64,000 bases of DNA from Acidimicrobiia bacterium. Lineage in GTDB: Bacteria; Acidobacteriota; Terriglobia; Bryobacterales; Bryobacteraceae. The position numbers and the translations under genes were made by a program. The DNA lies in NCBI GenBank assembly GCA_016871315.1, contig VFZE01000003.1, positions 124,001 to 188,000 on the forward strand. Direction: 5' to 3'. The notes under the pieces are model-generated. The model did no database searches. It had not been told where the DNA came from and worked only from the letters and a program-made list of their open reading frames with translations. Of this stretch, positions 27,765-36,035 are shown one piece after another (the first letter of the stretch is position 1; every line of letters starts with the position of its first letter).

Positions 27765-29195
27765 TTGTTTTCGTTACGCAGATGGGGCAGGCTTTCCGGC
27801 CTGCCCCTTTGCTTTTACGCCGCCCTGCTGCTGGCACAGGAGGATCCTGCCGTCAAGGCGCAGCGCGCCAAGGCGCTGCTCGGCCAAGGACGCTTTGCGG
27901 AGGCGGCGCTGGTGTACGGCCAGTTGGTGAAGCAGGTGCCGGGCAATCCGGGGCTGCTTCTGAATCTAGGCATGGCGCAGCACATGGCCGGCCAACACGC
28001 CGCGGCGGTGTCGAACCTGGACGCCGCCCTCAAGATCGATCCGAACATTCTTCCCGCCAACCTGTTTCTGGGCGGTTCGCTGATGAAGCTCGGCCAGCCG
28101 GCGCGCGCCGTTGCGCCGCTGCGGCGGGTGGTGGGAGTGCAGCCGGAGTTGAAAGACGCGCGGCAGTTGCTGGCCGATGCGCTGCTCGGCAGCGGGCGAC
28201 CACGCGAGGCGATCGAGCATTACCGGAAATGGACGGAACTGGAGCCGTCCAGCCCGCAGGCATGGATGGGATTGGGCAGCAGTAACGAAGGCGCCGCGCA
28301 GGCTGCATTCGATCAGATGGAGAAGCTCGAGCCGGAGTCTGCCTGGGGGCTGCTGCTGGTGGGCGAGGTGAGGGAACGCCAGCGTCAGCATTCCAGCGCC
28401 TATTACCTGTACCGCGAAGCGCTCAAGAAGAACCCGAACCTGCCCGGCGCGCACGCGGCCATTGCGCGCATATACAAAGAAACAGGCCGGCCTGAGTGGG
28501 CCGCCCAGGAGCTAAAGAAACAACGGCCGGCGCCGGTTTCCAAACCCGGCGCTCTGGAGGCACATTACCGGCAATGGAAAACCTACACCGAGCAGGCACG
28601 GCGCGCATACGCGAAGCTCGGCGAGCTGCCGCCGTCGGTGGAGATTTTCCGCTTTCTGGCCGAATCGCACCGCACGCAAGGCCAACACAGGGAAGAGGCC
28701 GCGCAGTGGCGTCAGGCCTTGAAGCTTGCGCCGGGAGACACCTCGCTGCAAGTGGAACTGGCCGTCGCGTTGCATTTCGCCCGTGACGATGCCGCGGCAC
28801 AAAAGATCCTGGAGCCGCTGGTAAAGGCGCAGCCAGATTCGGCGCGGCTGAATTTCATGTTGGGTGACACACTCCTCAGCCAGCAGCAGCCGGAGAAGGC
28901 CATCCCGTATCTGCAGAAGGCGGTGAAGGGCGATCCGAAACTCGTGGCGGCCCGCTCTTCATTGGGGCGCGCGCTCCTGCAGGCAGGTCAAGGCGAGGCG
29001 GCGATTATACACCTGAAAGCCGCGCTCGGCGTGGATAAGGACGGAAGCCTGCATTTTCAGCTTGCCCGCGCCTATCAGCAAGCCGGCCAAAGCCAGGAGG
29101 CTCGCGCGATGACAGCGCGTTACCAGGAGATTCGGAGCAAGCTGGAGGCCGACAAGCGGGCGGCGGAGGAGGAAGTGAGAATCACGCCGCCATAG
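27765..29195 (+). CDS. TPR-repeat exported protein
   Basis: A 476-residue tetratricopeptide protein. The only reasonable in-frame start near the signal-like N-terminus is TTG 27765, two bases after the receptor stop; it gives MFSLRRWGRLSGLPLC followed by FYAALLLAQ. No ribosome-binding site is visible, so translation probably relies on coupling to the receptor. About ten TPR units follow, e.g. AEAALVYGQLVKQVPGNPGL and AIPYLQKAVKGDPKLV. A perfect terminator-like hairpin lies inside codons 7-18. The role is likely an envelope scaffold associated with the receptor; this is inference. Confidence 0.82.
   Translation: MFSLRRWGRLSGLPLCFYAALLLAQEDPAVKAQRAKALLGQGRFAEAALVYGQLVKQVPGNPGLLLNLGMAQHMAGQHAAAVSNLDAALKIDPNILPANLFLGGSLMKLGQPARAVAPLRRVVGVQPELKDARQLLADALLGSGRPREAIEHYRKWTELEPSSPQAWMGLGSSNEGAAQAAFDQMEKLEPESAWGLLLVGEVRERQRQHSSAYYLYREALKKNPNLPGAHAAIARIYKETGRPEWAAQELKKQRPAPVSKPGALEAHYRQWKTYTEQARRAYAKLGELPPSVEIFRFLAESHRTQGQHREEAAQWRQALKLAPGDTSLQVELAVALHFARDDAAAQKILEPLVKAQPDSARLNFMLGDTLLSQQQPEKAIPYLQKAVKGDPKLVAARSSLGRALLQAGQGEAAIIHLKAALGVDKDGSLHFQLARAYQQAGQSQEARAMTARYQEIRSKLEADKRAAEEEVRITPP
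27784..27816 (+). terminator. Terminator-like hairpin inside the TPR signal-peptide codons
   Basis: A perfect 9-bp stem GGGGCAGGC/GCCTGCCCC with a 6-base loop, followed by TTTGCTTTT. It lies 22 bases after the receptor stop, where a receptor terminator would be expected, yet it is within the coding region of the following TPR gene. Confidence 0.65.
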
Positions 29196-29225
29196 GCGGG
29201 CCTCCGTGGTTGCTATAGTTGGACC

Positions 29226-29597
29226 ATGGACGTCGAACGGACCATGGACTTCATTCTGCAAACGCAGGCCAAGACAGAGGCCATCCTGCAGGAAATGGCC
29301 GCCGAGCAGAAGGGACTTGCCGCTGAGCAGAAGGGACTTGCCGCCGAGCAGAAGAAGCTTGCTGCCCAACAGGCAAAGACAGAGAGGCAGGTCAATGCCC
29401 TGGCCAAGCTAGTCCAGACGGGGATGAAAATGCTGGTGCAGATGGAAAAGCGCTCGACAGCGCGCGAAAAGCGTACCGATGAGCGCATTCAGGCGCTCGT
29501 CGACTCTCAGCTTCGCATGGACCAGCGCATGGATCGTTTCTTGGCGGCCTTCGAAAAACGCTGGCCCAACGGCGGCTCACGGCCCGCACGGCCCTGA
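29226..29597 (+). CDS. Small coiled-coil protein with heptad tandem repeats
   Basis: A 123-residue, highly charged, almost wholly helical protein without signal or membrane segment. It carries three copies of the heptad AEQKGLA (the last AEQKKLA) and continues with heptad-like spacing (LAKLVQTGMKMLVQMEK), so a long parallel coiled coil is expected. The repeat is also exact at DNA level. The ATG at 29226 begins MDVERTMDF; it lies 30 bases after the TPR gene. Similar small coiled-coil proteins occur in Solibacter-type genomes without known role. I do not assign a function. Confidence 0.65.
   Translation: MDVERTMDFILQTQAKTEAILQEMAAEQKGLAAEQKGLAAEQKKLAAQQAKTERQVNALAKLVQTGMKMLVQMEKRSTAREKRTDERIQALVDSQLRMDQRMDRFLAAFEKRWPNGGSRPARP
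29301..29363 (+). repeat. 21-bp tandem repeat, three units, within the coiled-coil gene
   Basis: Units at 29301-29321, 29322-29342 and 29343-29363. The first two differ by one base and the third has a few changes. Each encodes one heptad, so copy number changes would extend or shorten the coiled coil in register. Confidence 0.9.
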
Positions 29598-29607
29598 TCG
29601 ATTTCCT

Positions 29608-30675
29608 TTATTTCGACGCGACCGAAGAACCTTCGCGGATCTCATCGGAGGCCCGGCGCAGAATCGTGTCGCCTGCGGCGAGTTCGCCGAACACCTCGAT
29701 CCTCTCCCCGGCGGGCATGCCCTTGCTGACGTTCACCCATTCCGCCTTGCCGTTCCGTACGCGGATCACGAAGGAGCGTTCCGTGTTGGTGGCGACAGCG
29801 GTGGGCGGCACTAGCAGCGACGGCCTCGTGCGTTTCACCGGCCAGTCGGCCTCCGGGTACATACCCGGCGCCAGTTGGCCGCCTGAGTTTGCCACGTCAA
29901 GCTCCACCATCATCGAGCGCGTCTTGGGGTCCATCGAGCGCGGGATGCGCGCCACGGTGGCGGAGAAATTTTGGCCGGGATGGGCGGGAACCTTGAACGA
30001 GACGCGCGCGCCGCGTGCGAGGCCGGCGACAATCGGCTCCGGCACGGGCACAACCAGGCGAAGGCGGGAGACCTGTTCGAGAGTAAGCAGCGGGGCAGTG
30101 TTCGGACCGGCCAGCGCGCCGGGATGCACCCCGCGGCGCGTGATGACGCCGTCAAACGGCGCTCGGATCTCCAGGTAGCCTTGCAGCTCACGCAGCGGTT
30201 TGACCGAGGTGCGCGCCGCCGCGGCGGCCGCTTCCAGCGACTTCACCAGCGCGCGGGCGGCCTCTACGGCCTTCTCTGCAAGAATGAGTTCGTTGACGGC
30301 GACCACGCCCGGCGTAGACGAGGCCGCCTTCAGCCGGTCATAGCTGCTTTGCGCGGCGGCAAGCTTGGCTTCCGCTTCGGCGCGCTGCGATTCCACGGCC
30401 TGCACCTTGGCCTCGGACTCGGCGATCTGCGCGGCCAACTCCGGCGCAGACAGTTTCACCAGCAGGTCGTCCTTTTTCACCATGCTCCCGACATCCACCT
30501 CTACCGAATCGACAAACGCCGTCACGCGTGCTTGCAGGTCCACTTGCAAGTACGGGAGCAGTTCGCCGGGCAGACGAGCGCTGCGCGAAACCGTCTCGGA
30601 AACCACTTGCACGGTTTCCACAGCCTGCGCCGGCAACAGAGCAGGTATCAAGAAGAGGATCTTAAGAAGCTTCAT
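29608..30675 (-). CDS. RND efflux periplasmic adaptor (membrane fusion protein)
   Basis: A 355-residue HlyD/AcrA-type adaptor linking the inner-membrane pump to the outer-membrane channel. A signal peptide (MKLLKILFLIPALLPAQA) is followed by the first barrel-sandwich half (LQARVTAFVDSVEVDVGSMV), an alpha-hairpin rich in Ala/Glu (about residues 80-150), the second sandwich half (LEIRAPFDGVITRRGVHPG), a beta-barrel domain and a membrane-proximal domain. There is no lipobox Cys. The start at 30675 overlaps the pump gene stop by 14 bases, showing translational coupling. Substrates are unknown. Confidence 0.92.
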   Translation of the reverse strand: MKLLKILFLIPALLPAQAVETVQVVSETVSRSARLPGELLPYLQVDLQARVTAFVDSVEVDVGSMVKKDDLLVKLSAPELAAQIAESEAKVQAVESQRAEAEAKLAAAQSSYDRLKAASSTPGVVAVNELILAEKAVEAARALVKSLEAAAAAARTSVKPLRELQGYLEIRAPFDGVITRRGVHPGALAGPNTAPLLTLEQVSRLRLVVPVPEPIVAGLARGARVSFKVPAHPGQNFSATVARIPRSMDPKTRSMMVELDVANSGGQLAPGMYPEADWPVKRTRPSLLVPPTAVATNTERSFVIRVRNGKAEWVNVSKGMPAGERIEVFGELAAGDTILRRASDEIREGSSVASK

Positions 30676-33600
30676 AGTATCGACTCGCGGGATCATTGGG
30701 GTCGAGCGATCGGCTCGTTATGGTGGCGCGGCGCTGGAGGATGGCGTAAAAAGCGGGAACCGCGGTCAGCGTCGCGAAGGTCGCAAGCAGCAGCCCGCCG
30801 ATGACGGCCCGGCCAAGCGGGGCAGTTTGTTCGGCGCCTTCCCCGAAACCGATGGCGATGGGCAGCATGCCGGCGATCATCGCGAAAGCGGTCATCAGCA
30901 CCGCGCGCAAGCGGCCCTGCCCGCCTTCCACGGTGGCGTCATGGATCCCCGCTCCTGCGCGGCGCGCGATCTCCATAAACGTGACCATGAGAATCGAGTT
31001 GGCCACAGCGATGCCGACCGCCATGATGGCGCCCATAAAACTTTGCACGTTGAGCGTGGTGCCGGTGACGAGCAGCGCCACCGCCACGCCGCACAGCACC
31101 GCAGGCGCGGTCAGCACGACGGCGAAGGCAAGACGGAACGACTGAAAGTTGGCCGACAGCAACAGGAAGATGAACGCGATCGAAAGCAGCAGTCCGGTCT
31201 CCAGGCCATCGATTGTCTCCTCCAGCGGCGGCACCTGGCCGCGCACGGCCACCGTCACGCCGCGCGGCGGTTCGCCCACGCGCGACAGCGCCTGCCGCAG
31301 CTCGGCCGCCACCGCCCCCAGCGGAGCGCCGTGGATGTTGGCCGTGTAGCTGATGACGCGCTGCATGTTGTAGCGCTCCACCAGCCCGAACGCCTTGCTG
31401 AACTGGAGGTCCGCGACATCGCCGAGCAAAGGCCGGCCCGTGCCATTGGCCATGATCGGCACTTCACGGACGTCTTCAAGCGACTGCACGCGATGCTGCG
31501 GAATCTCCACCTGAATCTGGAACGCGTTGCCCGAGTTCGGGTCGCGCCAGAAGTTCGGCTCAATGAAACGTGACGACGAGGTAGCCGCCACCAGCGACTT
31601 CACCACGCCCGAGGTGGTGAGTCCGAACTGCCCGGCGCGGTCCCGATCCACGCGCACGTCGATGGAGGGATAGTCCAGCGGCTGCGCCTGTTGCAGGTCG
31701 CGCAGGGAGGTGATCTTGGCCAGTTCGGCGTAGACCTTCTGCGCATGCGCGATATTCGCCGGCATCGCCGGCCCCTGGATGCCCACCTCGATCGTCGTTG
31801 GCGAGCCGAAGCTCATCACCTGCCCGACGATATCGGCGGCCTCAAAGCTGAACCGCACGTCCGGGATCTCTCGGGCGATTTCCTGGCGCAGACGCTCCTT
31901 CAGCCGCTCGCCGCGGAGCGTGGCCCCGGGCTTTAGCGCCACCTTCATCACCGCCTCATGCGGTCCGCTGGTCCAGAGATAAATCGTGTTGATCGGATAG
32001 CTGGCCGGCTGGATGCCGATGAACGCCGTGCTGATATCGACGTTATTCTCTCCCACCAGGCGCTTGATGGTGTCCAGCACGCGGAGCGCGTAGAGTTCGG
32101 TGCGCTCAATGCGCGTGCCGGTGGGCGCGCGCAGGCGCAATTGAAACTGACCGGAGTCGACGGTCGGGAAAATCTCCACGCCCAAGCGTGGAATCAGCAG
32201 AAAGAGAATCAGCGCGGTTCCCGCCAGGTAGCTGCCGGCAACCACCCAGCGCAGTCGCACCACCCAGTCCAGGTAAGCGCGGTAAAGATTGCGGAGGCCG
32301 CTCTGTTCACCGGCATGGCTCGATCGCATGACCCAGACGCTCAGCACCGGCACCAGCGTGGAGGAAAGCAGATAGGAGCCGATCATCGCGAAAGTCACGG
32401 CCAGCGAGAGCGGCACGAACAGTTGACGCCCGACACCGGCCATGAAGAATGAAGGCAGGAAGACGCTGAGGATCGAGGCCATGGCAAGCAGCCGCGGCAA
32501 GGCGGTCTTCTGGCACGCGTCAAGCACCGCGCGCGGACGCGAGAGCCCTTCGGCCATGTGCGTGTGGATGTTTTCGATTTCGACGGTGGCCTCGTCCACC
32601 AGCACGCCTACGGCGAGCGCCATGCCCGCCAGGGTCATGATGTTGAGCGTCTGCCCGGCGGCCCAAAGGCCAACTGTGGCGCCGAGAAGGGCAAACGGAA
32701 TGGTGGCGACAACAATCAACGCGCTGCGCCAATCGCGCAAAAACAGCAGCACCATCAGGCCCGTAAGCAGCGCACCGAGCATGCCTTCATTCACCAGCCC
32801 TTGCAAGGAGCGCGCGACGTAGCCGGACTGGTCGAACTCCAGCCGTACGTCGACATCCTCCGGCACCACCGCCTTAAACGCCGGCAGCGATTCCTTCACG
32901 CGGCGGATGACATCGAGCGTGGAGGCGTCGCTGCGCTTGGTGACCTGAATATAGACCGTGCGCTTGCCGTTGACGTGCGCGTAGCCGGTGATGATGTCAG
33001 TGCCGTTTTCGACCACCGCCACATCTCGCAAATAGACCGACGGCCCGGAACCGGTGCGCACCGGCGCGTCCATCAGCTCGCCGAGATTGCCGCCGATTAC
33101 CGAGTTCGTGTTGGCGATGTAGGCCTTGTCGCCGATGCGCACGTTGCCGGATGGCAGTACGGCCGAGGCGCGATTCACCGCGCCGATCGCTTCTTCCGGC
33201 GACATGTGGAAGGAGCGCATGCGCTCCGGATTCAGCCGCACAACGATGGTCCGCTGGTTGCCTCCAAACGGCGGCGGCGCCGATACCCCGGGCAACGTGG
33301 CAAACAGCGGCCGGACCCGGTTGATGGCGAAATCCTGCATCTCGCCGGGCGAGCGCGTCGCGCTGGAGAAAACCAGCTGCCCCACCGGAACGCTGCCCGC
33401 ATCGAAGCGCACGATGAAAGGCGGCACGGCGCCCGGCGGCATGAAGGCGCGCGAGCGGTTCACCTGCGCCACCGTCTCGGCGATCGCCTGGTTCATGTCG
33501 GTGCCTTCGTGAAACACCAGCTTCATCAGCGCCACGCCCTGGATGCTTTTTGATTCGACGTGCTCGATTCCGGTGATGTAGAGGAAGTGATACTCGTAGT

Positions 33601-33796
33601 AGTAAGTGAGGAAGCCCTCCATCTGCGAGGGATCCATGCCACCGTAAGGCTGCGCGACGTAGATGGTGGGCGAGCCGAGATTGGGGAAAATGTCGACGCG
33701 CATGCGGCGCACCGCGAGCGTGGCGGCCAAAAGCAGCGCGAGCACGGCAACCAGCACGCTCACGGGACGGCGAAGGGCGGTGAGCACTAACCACAT
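30662..33796 (-). CDS. RND-family efflux pump inner-membrane permease
   Basis: A 1044-residue AcrB/MexB/CusA-superfamily transporter with the duplicated six-helix layout: first helix at about 10-30, periplasmic porter domain to about 335, helices 2-6 to about 540, a second porter domain, then the last helices. The intramembrane segment GVLVDEATVEIENI carries acidic residues at the usual proton-relay position, though with DE rather than the DD typical of drug pumps. It lies between tolC (8 bases upstream) and the adaptor (14-base overlap), so a full tripartite pump is encoded. Drug versus metal specificity cannot be decided by eye. Confidence 0.93.
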   Translation of the reverse strand: MWLVLTALRRPVSVLVAVLALLLAATLAVRRMRVDIFPNLGSPTIYVAQPYGGMDPSQMEGFLTYYYEYHFLYITGIEHVESKSIQGVALMKLVFHEGTDMNQAIAETVAQVNRSRAFMPPGAVPPFIVRFDAGSVPVGQLVFSSATRSPGEMQDFAINRVRPLFATLPGVSAPPPFGGNQRTIVVRLNPERMRSFHMSPEEAIGAVNRASAVLPSGNVRIGDKAYIANTNSVIGGNLGELMDAPVRTGSGPSVYLRDVAVVENGTDIITGYAHVNGKRTVYIQVTKRSDASTLDVIRRVKESLPAFKAVVPEDVDVRLEFDQSGYVARSLQGLVNEGMLGALLTGLMVLLFLRDWRSALIVVATIPFALLGATVGLWAAGQTLNIMTLAGMALAVGVLVDEATVEIENIHTHMAEGLSRPRAVLDACQKTALPRLLAMASILSVFLPSFFMAGVGRQLFVPLSLAVTFAMIGSYLLSSTLVPVLSVWVMRSSHAGEQSGLRNLYRAYLDWVVRLRWVVAGSYLAGTALILFLLIPRLGVEIFPTVDSGQFQLRLRAPTGTRIERTELYALRVLDTIKRLVGENNVDISTAFIGIQPASYPINTIYLWTSGPHEAVMKVALKPGATLRGERLKERLRQEIAREIPDVRFSFEAADIVGQVMSFGSPTTIEVGIQGPAMPANIAHAQKVYAELAKITSLRDLQQAQPLDYPSIDVRVDRDRAGQFGLTTSGVVKSLVAATSSSRFIEPNFWRDPNSGNAFQIQVEIPQHRVQSLEDVREVPIMANGTGRPLLGDVADLQFSKAFGLVERYNMQRVISYTANIHGAPLGAVAAELRQALSRVGEPPRGVTVAVRGQVPPLEETIDGLETGLLLSIAFIFLLLSANFQSFRLAFAVVLTAPAVLCGVAVALLVTGTTLNVQSFMGAIMAVGIAVANSILMVTFMEIARRAGAGIHDATVEGGQGRLRAVLMTAFAMIAGMLPIAIGFGEGAEQTAPLGRAVIGGLLLATFATLTAVPAFYAILQRRATITSRSLDPNDPASRYYEAS

Positions 33797-33804
33797 AGGC
33801 TCAT

Positions 33805-35172
33805 CTACCTCCGGGACGCGCCGGCGGCGAGTGAGTCCATTTCGCCTTGCGCCACCGCCACGGCAAACAGCGCGCGCCAGATCTGCAAACGCGCGAGCGA
33901 ATCGTCAATTTCGGTTTGCGTGAGCAGGCGCTGCGCTTCCGCTACCTCCACCAGGTTCCCCAGCCCCGCTTTGTATCGCGCGGTGGCCTGTGTCTCGGCC
34001 GCGCGCGCCGCGTCAAGCTGAAAAGGAATGTTGGCAGCCACCCTGCGCGAGCCTTCCAGCATCGCCTTGGCCCTCTCCAGTTGCCCGTTGAGCTCCTGGC
34101 GGATCAGCTCCAGCCTGTGTTCTTCCGCGCGAACGCGCGAGGATTCGGCCTGCTTCTTCGCCCTGCTCGAGGCGTAGTCAAAGAAGGGAAACGTGACCGT
34201 AAATCCAACCCCCCAGTTGTAAATGTTCGGGCCCAGGCCGGAAGCGCCCCCGCCGGTCGTGAAGTCGGGATTGGCGCCTGTGCCACGCGCGTAAGTGGCG
34301 GCCTGTACATTGAACTTGGGGTAGTAGGAACGGTCAATTGTCAGCAGCCGGGCCTTGCTTTCCTCGATCGCGGCCTGCTGCTCCTTCAGCGCGGGGTGCG
34401 CGTCCGTTGAGGCAGTGCTTGGTTCCGCGGGCGATTCCAGCAGCCGGCCCGGGCTGAGCGCAATTTCCGGCGGCGTGACGCCGAGCATCTGCGCCAGCGC
34501 GGCCCGCGCGACAGCGGTTGCCTGCTCCGCCTGGATCTGCTGCGTCTCGGCCATCGCCAACTCGGCGCGCGCCCGCGAGGCTTCCACGCCGGGCCTGAGT
34601 TCCGCCTTCACCATCGCGCTGACGACGTCGTGAAAGACCTTCGCCCGTTCGACGCCCGCCTGCGCGGAGGCGGCCGTCTGCTGCGCGGCAAGAATCGTTA
34701 GAAATGCGTCGGCGGTGGTCACCGCCACTTCAAAGCGCGTCCGCTCCAGCGCCATTTCCGCGCGCCGGCGCGATGCCTCCGCCGATTCAATGCCCGCCTT
34801 GCGCAATCCGAAATCAAACGGCTCCCAGCTGATCAGAATGCCTGTGGCTGTGCCCCAGACGTTAGTGCCTGCATTAGTCGGGTTGGGCGGACCGGAGATT
34901 GGAGCGATCGTCGATTGCGGCAGCAGCATGCCGTAGATGTTGTTCCGCGTGGCGCGATTGATCTGCGCCAGCAAATCCGCTTTCGGCAAATACGAGGTTC
35001 GCGCCAGCTGTATGCCGGCACTAGCGGCCGACACCTGCTCGGCGTTCATCCGGATGGTAGGATACTTCTCCAGCGACCGCTTTACGGCCTCTTCCAGTGT
35101 GATCGGCGACGTCTGAGAATAGAGCAGCGCGGGCAGAACTAGCGCCGCCAGGCAGCGCGGGAGGGGAAACAT
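33805..35172 (-). CDS. TolC-family outer membrane efflux channel
   Basis: A 455-residue outer-membrane factor. The signal peptide (MFPLPRCLAALVLPALLYSQ) is followed by two structural repeats of long alpha-helices and beta strands: first from PITLEEAVKRSLEKYPTI, second beginning near SPAEPSTASTDAHPALKEQQ. The C-terminal repeat includes RYKAGLGNLVEVAEAQRLL, typical of the family. I chose the ATG at 35172 because it gives the signal peptide; upstream codons overlap lpxA. A perfect TATAAT at 35182-35187 overlaps the lpxA stop, so the efflux genes may also have their own start of transcription. It is the first gene of tolC-pump-adaptor. Confidence 0.92.
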   Translation of the reverse strand: MFPLPRCLAALVLPALLYSQTSPITLEEAVKRSLEKYPTIRMNAEQVSAASAGIQLARTSYLPKADLLAQINRATRNNIYGMLLPQSTIAPISGPPNPTNAGTNVWGTATGILISWEPFDFGLRKAGIESAEASRRRAEMALERTRFEVAVTTADAFLTILAAQQTAASAQAGVERAKVFHDVVSAMVKAELRPGVEASRARAELAMAETQQIQAEQATAVARAALAQMLGVTPPEIALSPGRLLESPAEPSTASTDAHPALKEQQAAIEESKARLLTIDRSYYPKFNVQAATYARGTGANPDFTTGGGASGLGPNIYNWGVGFTVTFPFFDYASSRAKKQAESSRVRAEEHRLELIRQELNGQLERAKAMLEGSRRVAANIPFQLDAARAAETQATARYKAGLGNLVEVAEAQRLLTQTEIDDSLARLQIWRALFAVAVAQGEMDSLAAGASRR

Positions 35173-35181
35173 AGAAGGCTC

Positions 35182-35187
35182 ATTATA
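35182..35187 (-). promoter_or_regulatory. Perfect -10 box (TATAAT) overlapping the lpxA stop codon
   Basis: TATAAT on the minus strand, 9 bases before the tolC ATG. The TAA stop of lpxA is part of it. No -35 match at 16-18 bases. If used, the tolC transcript would be nearly leaderless. Confidence 0.45.
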
Positions 35188-35989
35188 CCGGAGCCTTTCC
35201 GCGGGGGCGTGCAATCCCGCGTTCGCAGCCACGGATGAAACGCACCAGGTGAAGCGTGTGCGGATTCGGTATCTCCTGCTCTATGCGCCGGAGCGCCTCC
35301 TCCAGCTTCAACCCGCATTGATAGAGCAGCCGGTACGCCTGGCGCAGGGACAGAATCTCTTCCCGCGTGAATCCCGCGCGCCGCAGCCCCACAAGGTTCA
35401 ATCCGTGCGGCTCGATATCGGACTCCCCGTACAGGAAATAGGGAGGCACGTCGCGATTGACGCGCACGTTTCCGCTGATCATGACGTTCCGCCCGATGCG
35501 GGAAAACTGATGGATCAGCGTCCCGCCGGAGATGAACGCGTTGTCTTCAATCAGCACGTGTCCGGCCACCAGCGTGCAGCTCGCGATCACGATGCGGCTG
35601 CCGAGCGTGCAGTTGTGCGCGATGTGGCCGCTCGTCATGATGTAGTTGTCGTCGCCGATGCTGGTGACCGATTCCGGCTTCGTGCCGCGGGAGATCGTGT
35701 AATGCTCCCGGATCCGGTTCCGGTTGCCGATGCGCAGGTAGCTGCGCTCGCCCGTGAAATCCTTGTCCAGCGGATCGGTGCCCAGCGCCGTGCCCGCGGA
35801 GATCTCGTTGCCGTCGCCCATCGTGGTCCACCGCTTCACGAACACGTAGGGCTCCAGCCGGCAATGCGCGCCGATGACGACGTCGGATTCGATCACGCAG
35901 TACTCGCCGACAATGGTCCCGCGGCCGACCACCGCGTCAGGATGCACGCGGGCCGTGGGCGCGATCATCACCGAATCGTCAACGGGCAT
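35183..35989 (-). CDS. lpxA: UDP-N-acetylglucosamine acyltransferase LpxA
   Basis: First enzyme of lipid A biosynthesis: transfers a 3-hydroxyacyl chain from ACP to UDP-GlcNAc in the cytoplasm. The 268-residue length is normal. The N-terminal left-handed beta-helix hexapeptides start at APTARVHPDAVVG. The catalytic histidine is H125 in GHIAHNCTLG, with H122 also conserved, in line with E. coli numbering. The C-terminal helical domain follows (GLRRAGFTREEILSLRQAYR). It is the mirror-image neighbour of lpxD, with 46 bases between their starts, and is 10 bases from tolC. A TATGAT hexamer at 35998-36003 lies 8 bases before its ATG with no ribosome-binding site, suggesting a leaderless transcript. 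Confidence 0.95.
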   Translation of the reverse strand: MPVDDSVMIAPTARVHPDAVVGRGTIVGEYCVIESDVVIGAHCRLEPYVFVKRWTTMGDGNEISAGTALGTDPLDKDFTGERSYLRIGNRNRIREHYTISRGTKPESVTSIGDDNYIMTSGHIAHNCTLGSRIVIASCTLVAGHVLIEDNAFISGGTLIHQFSRIGRNVMISGNVRVNRDVPPYFLYGESDIEPHGLNLVGLRRAGFTREEILSLRQAYRLLYQCGLKLEEALRRIEQEIPNPHTLHLVRFIRGCERGIARPRGKAPV

Positions 35990-36035
35990 GAGATTTCATC
36001 ATAGCGGCGTACGATACTGAAAAGCAGGAGGTGTG

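Noticed and set aside
26413-27837. Long open frame opposite the second TonB receptor
   Set aside because: Antisense shadow of a well-supported receptor gene; composition is not protein-like.
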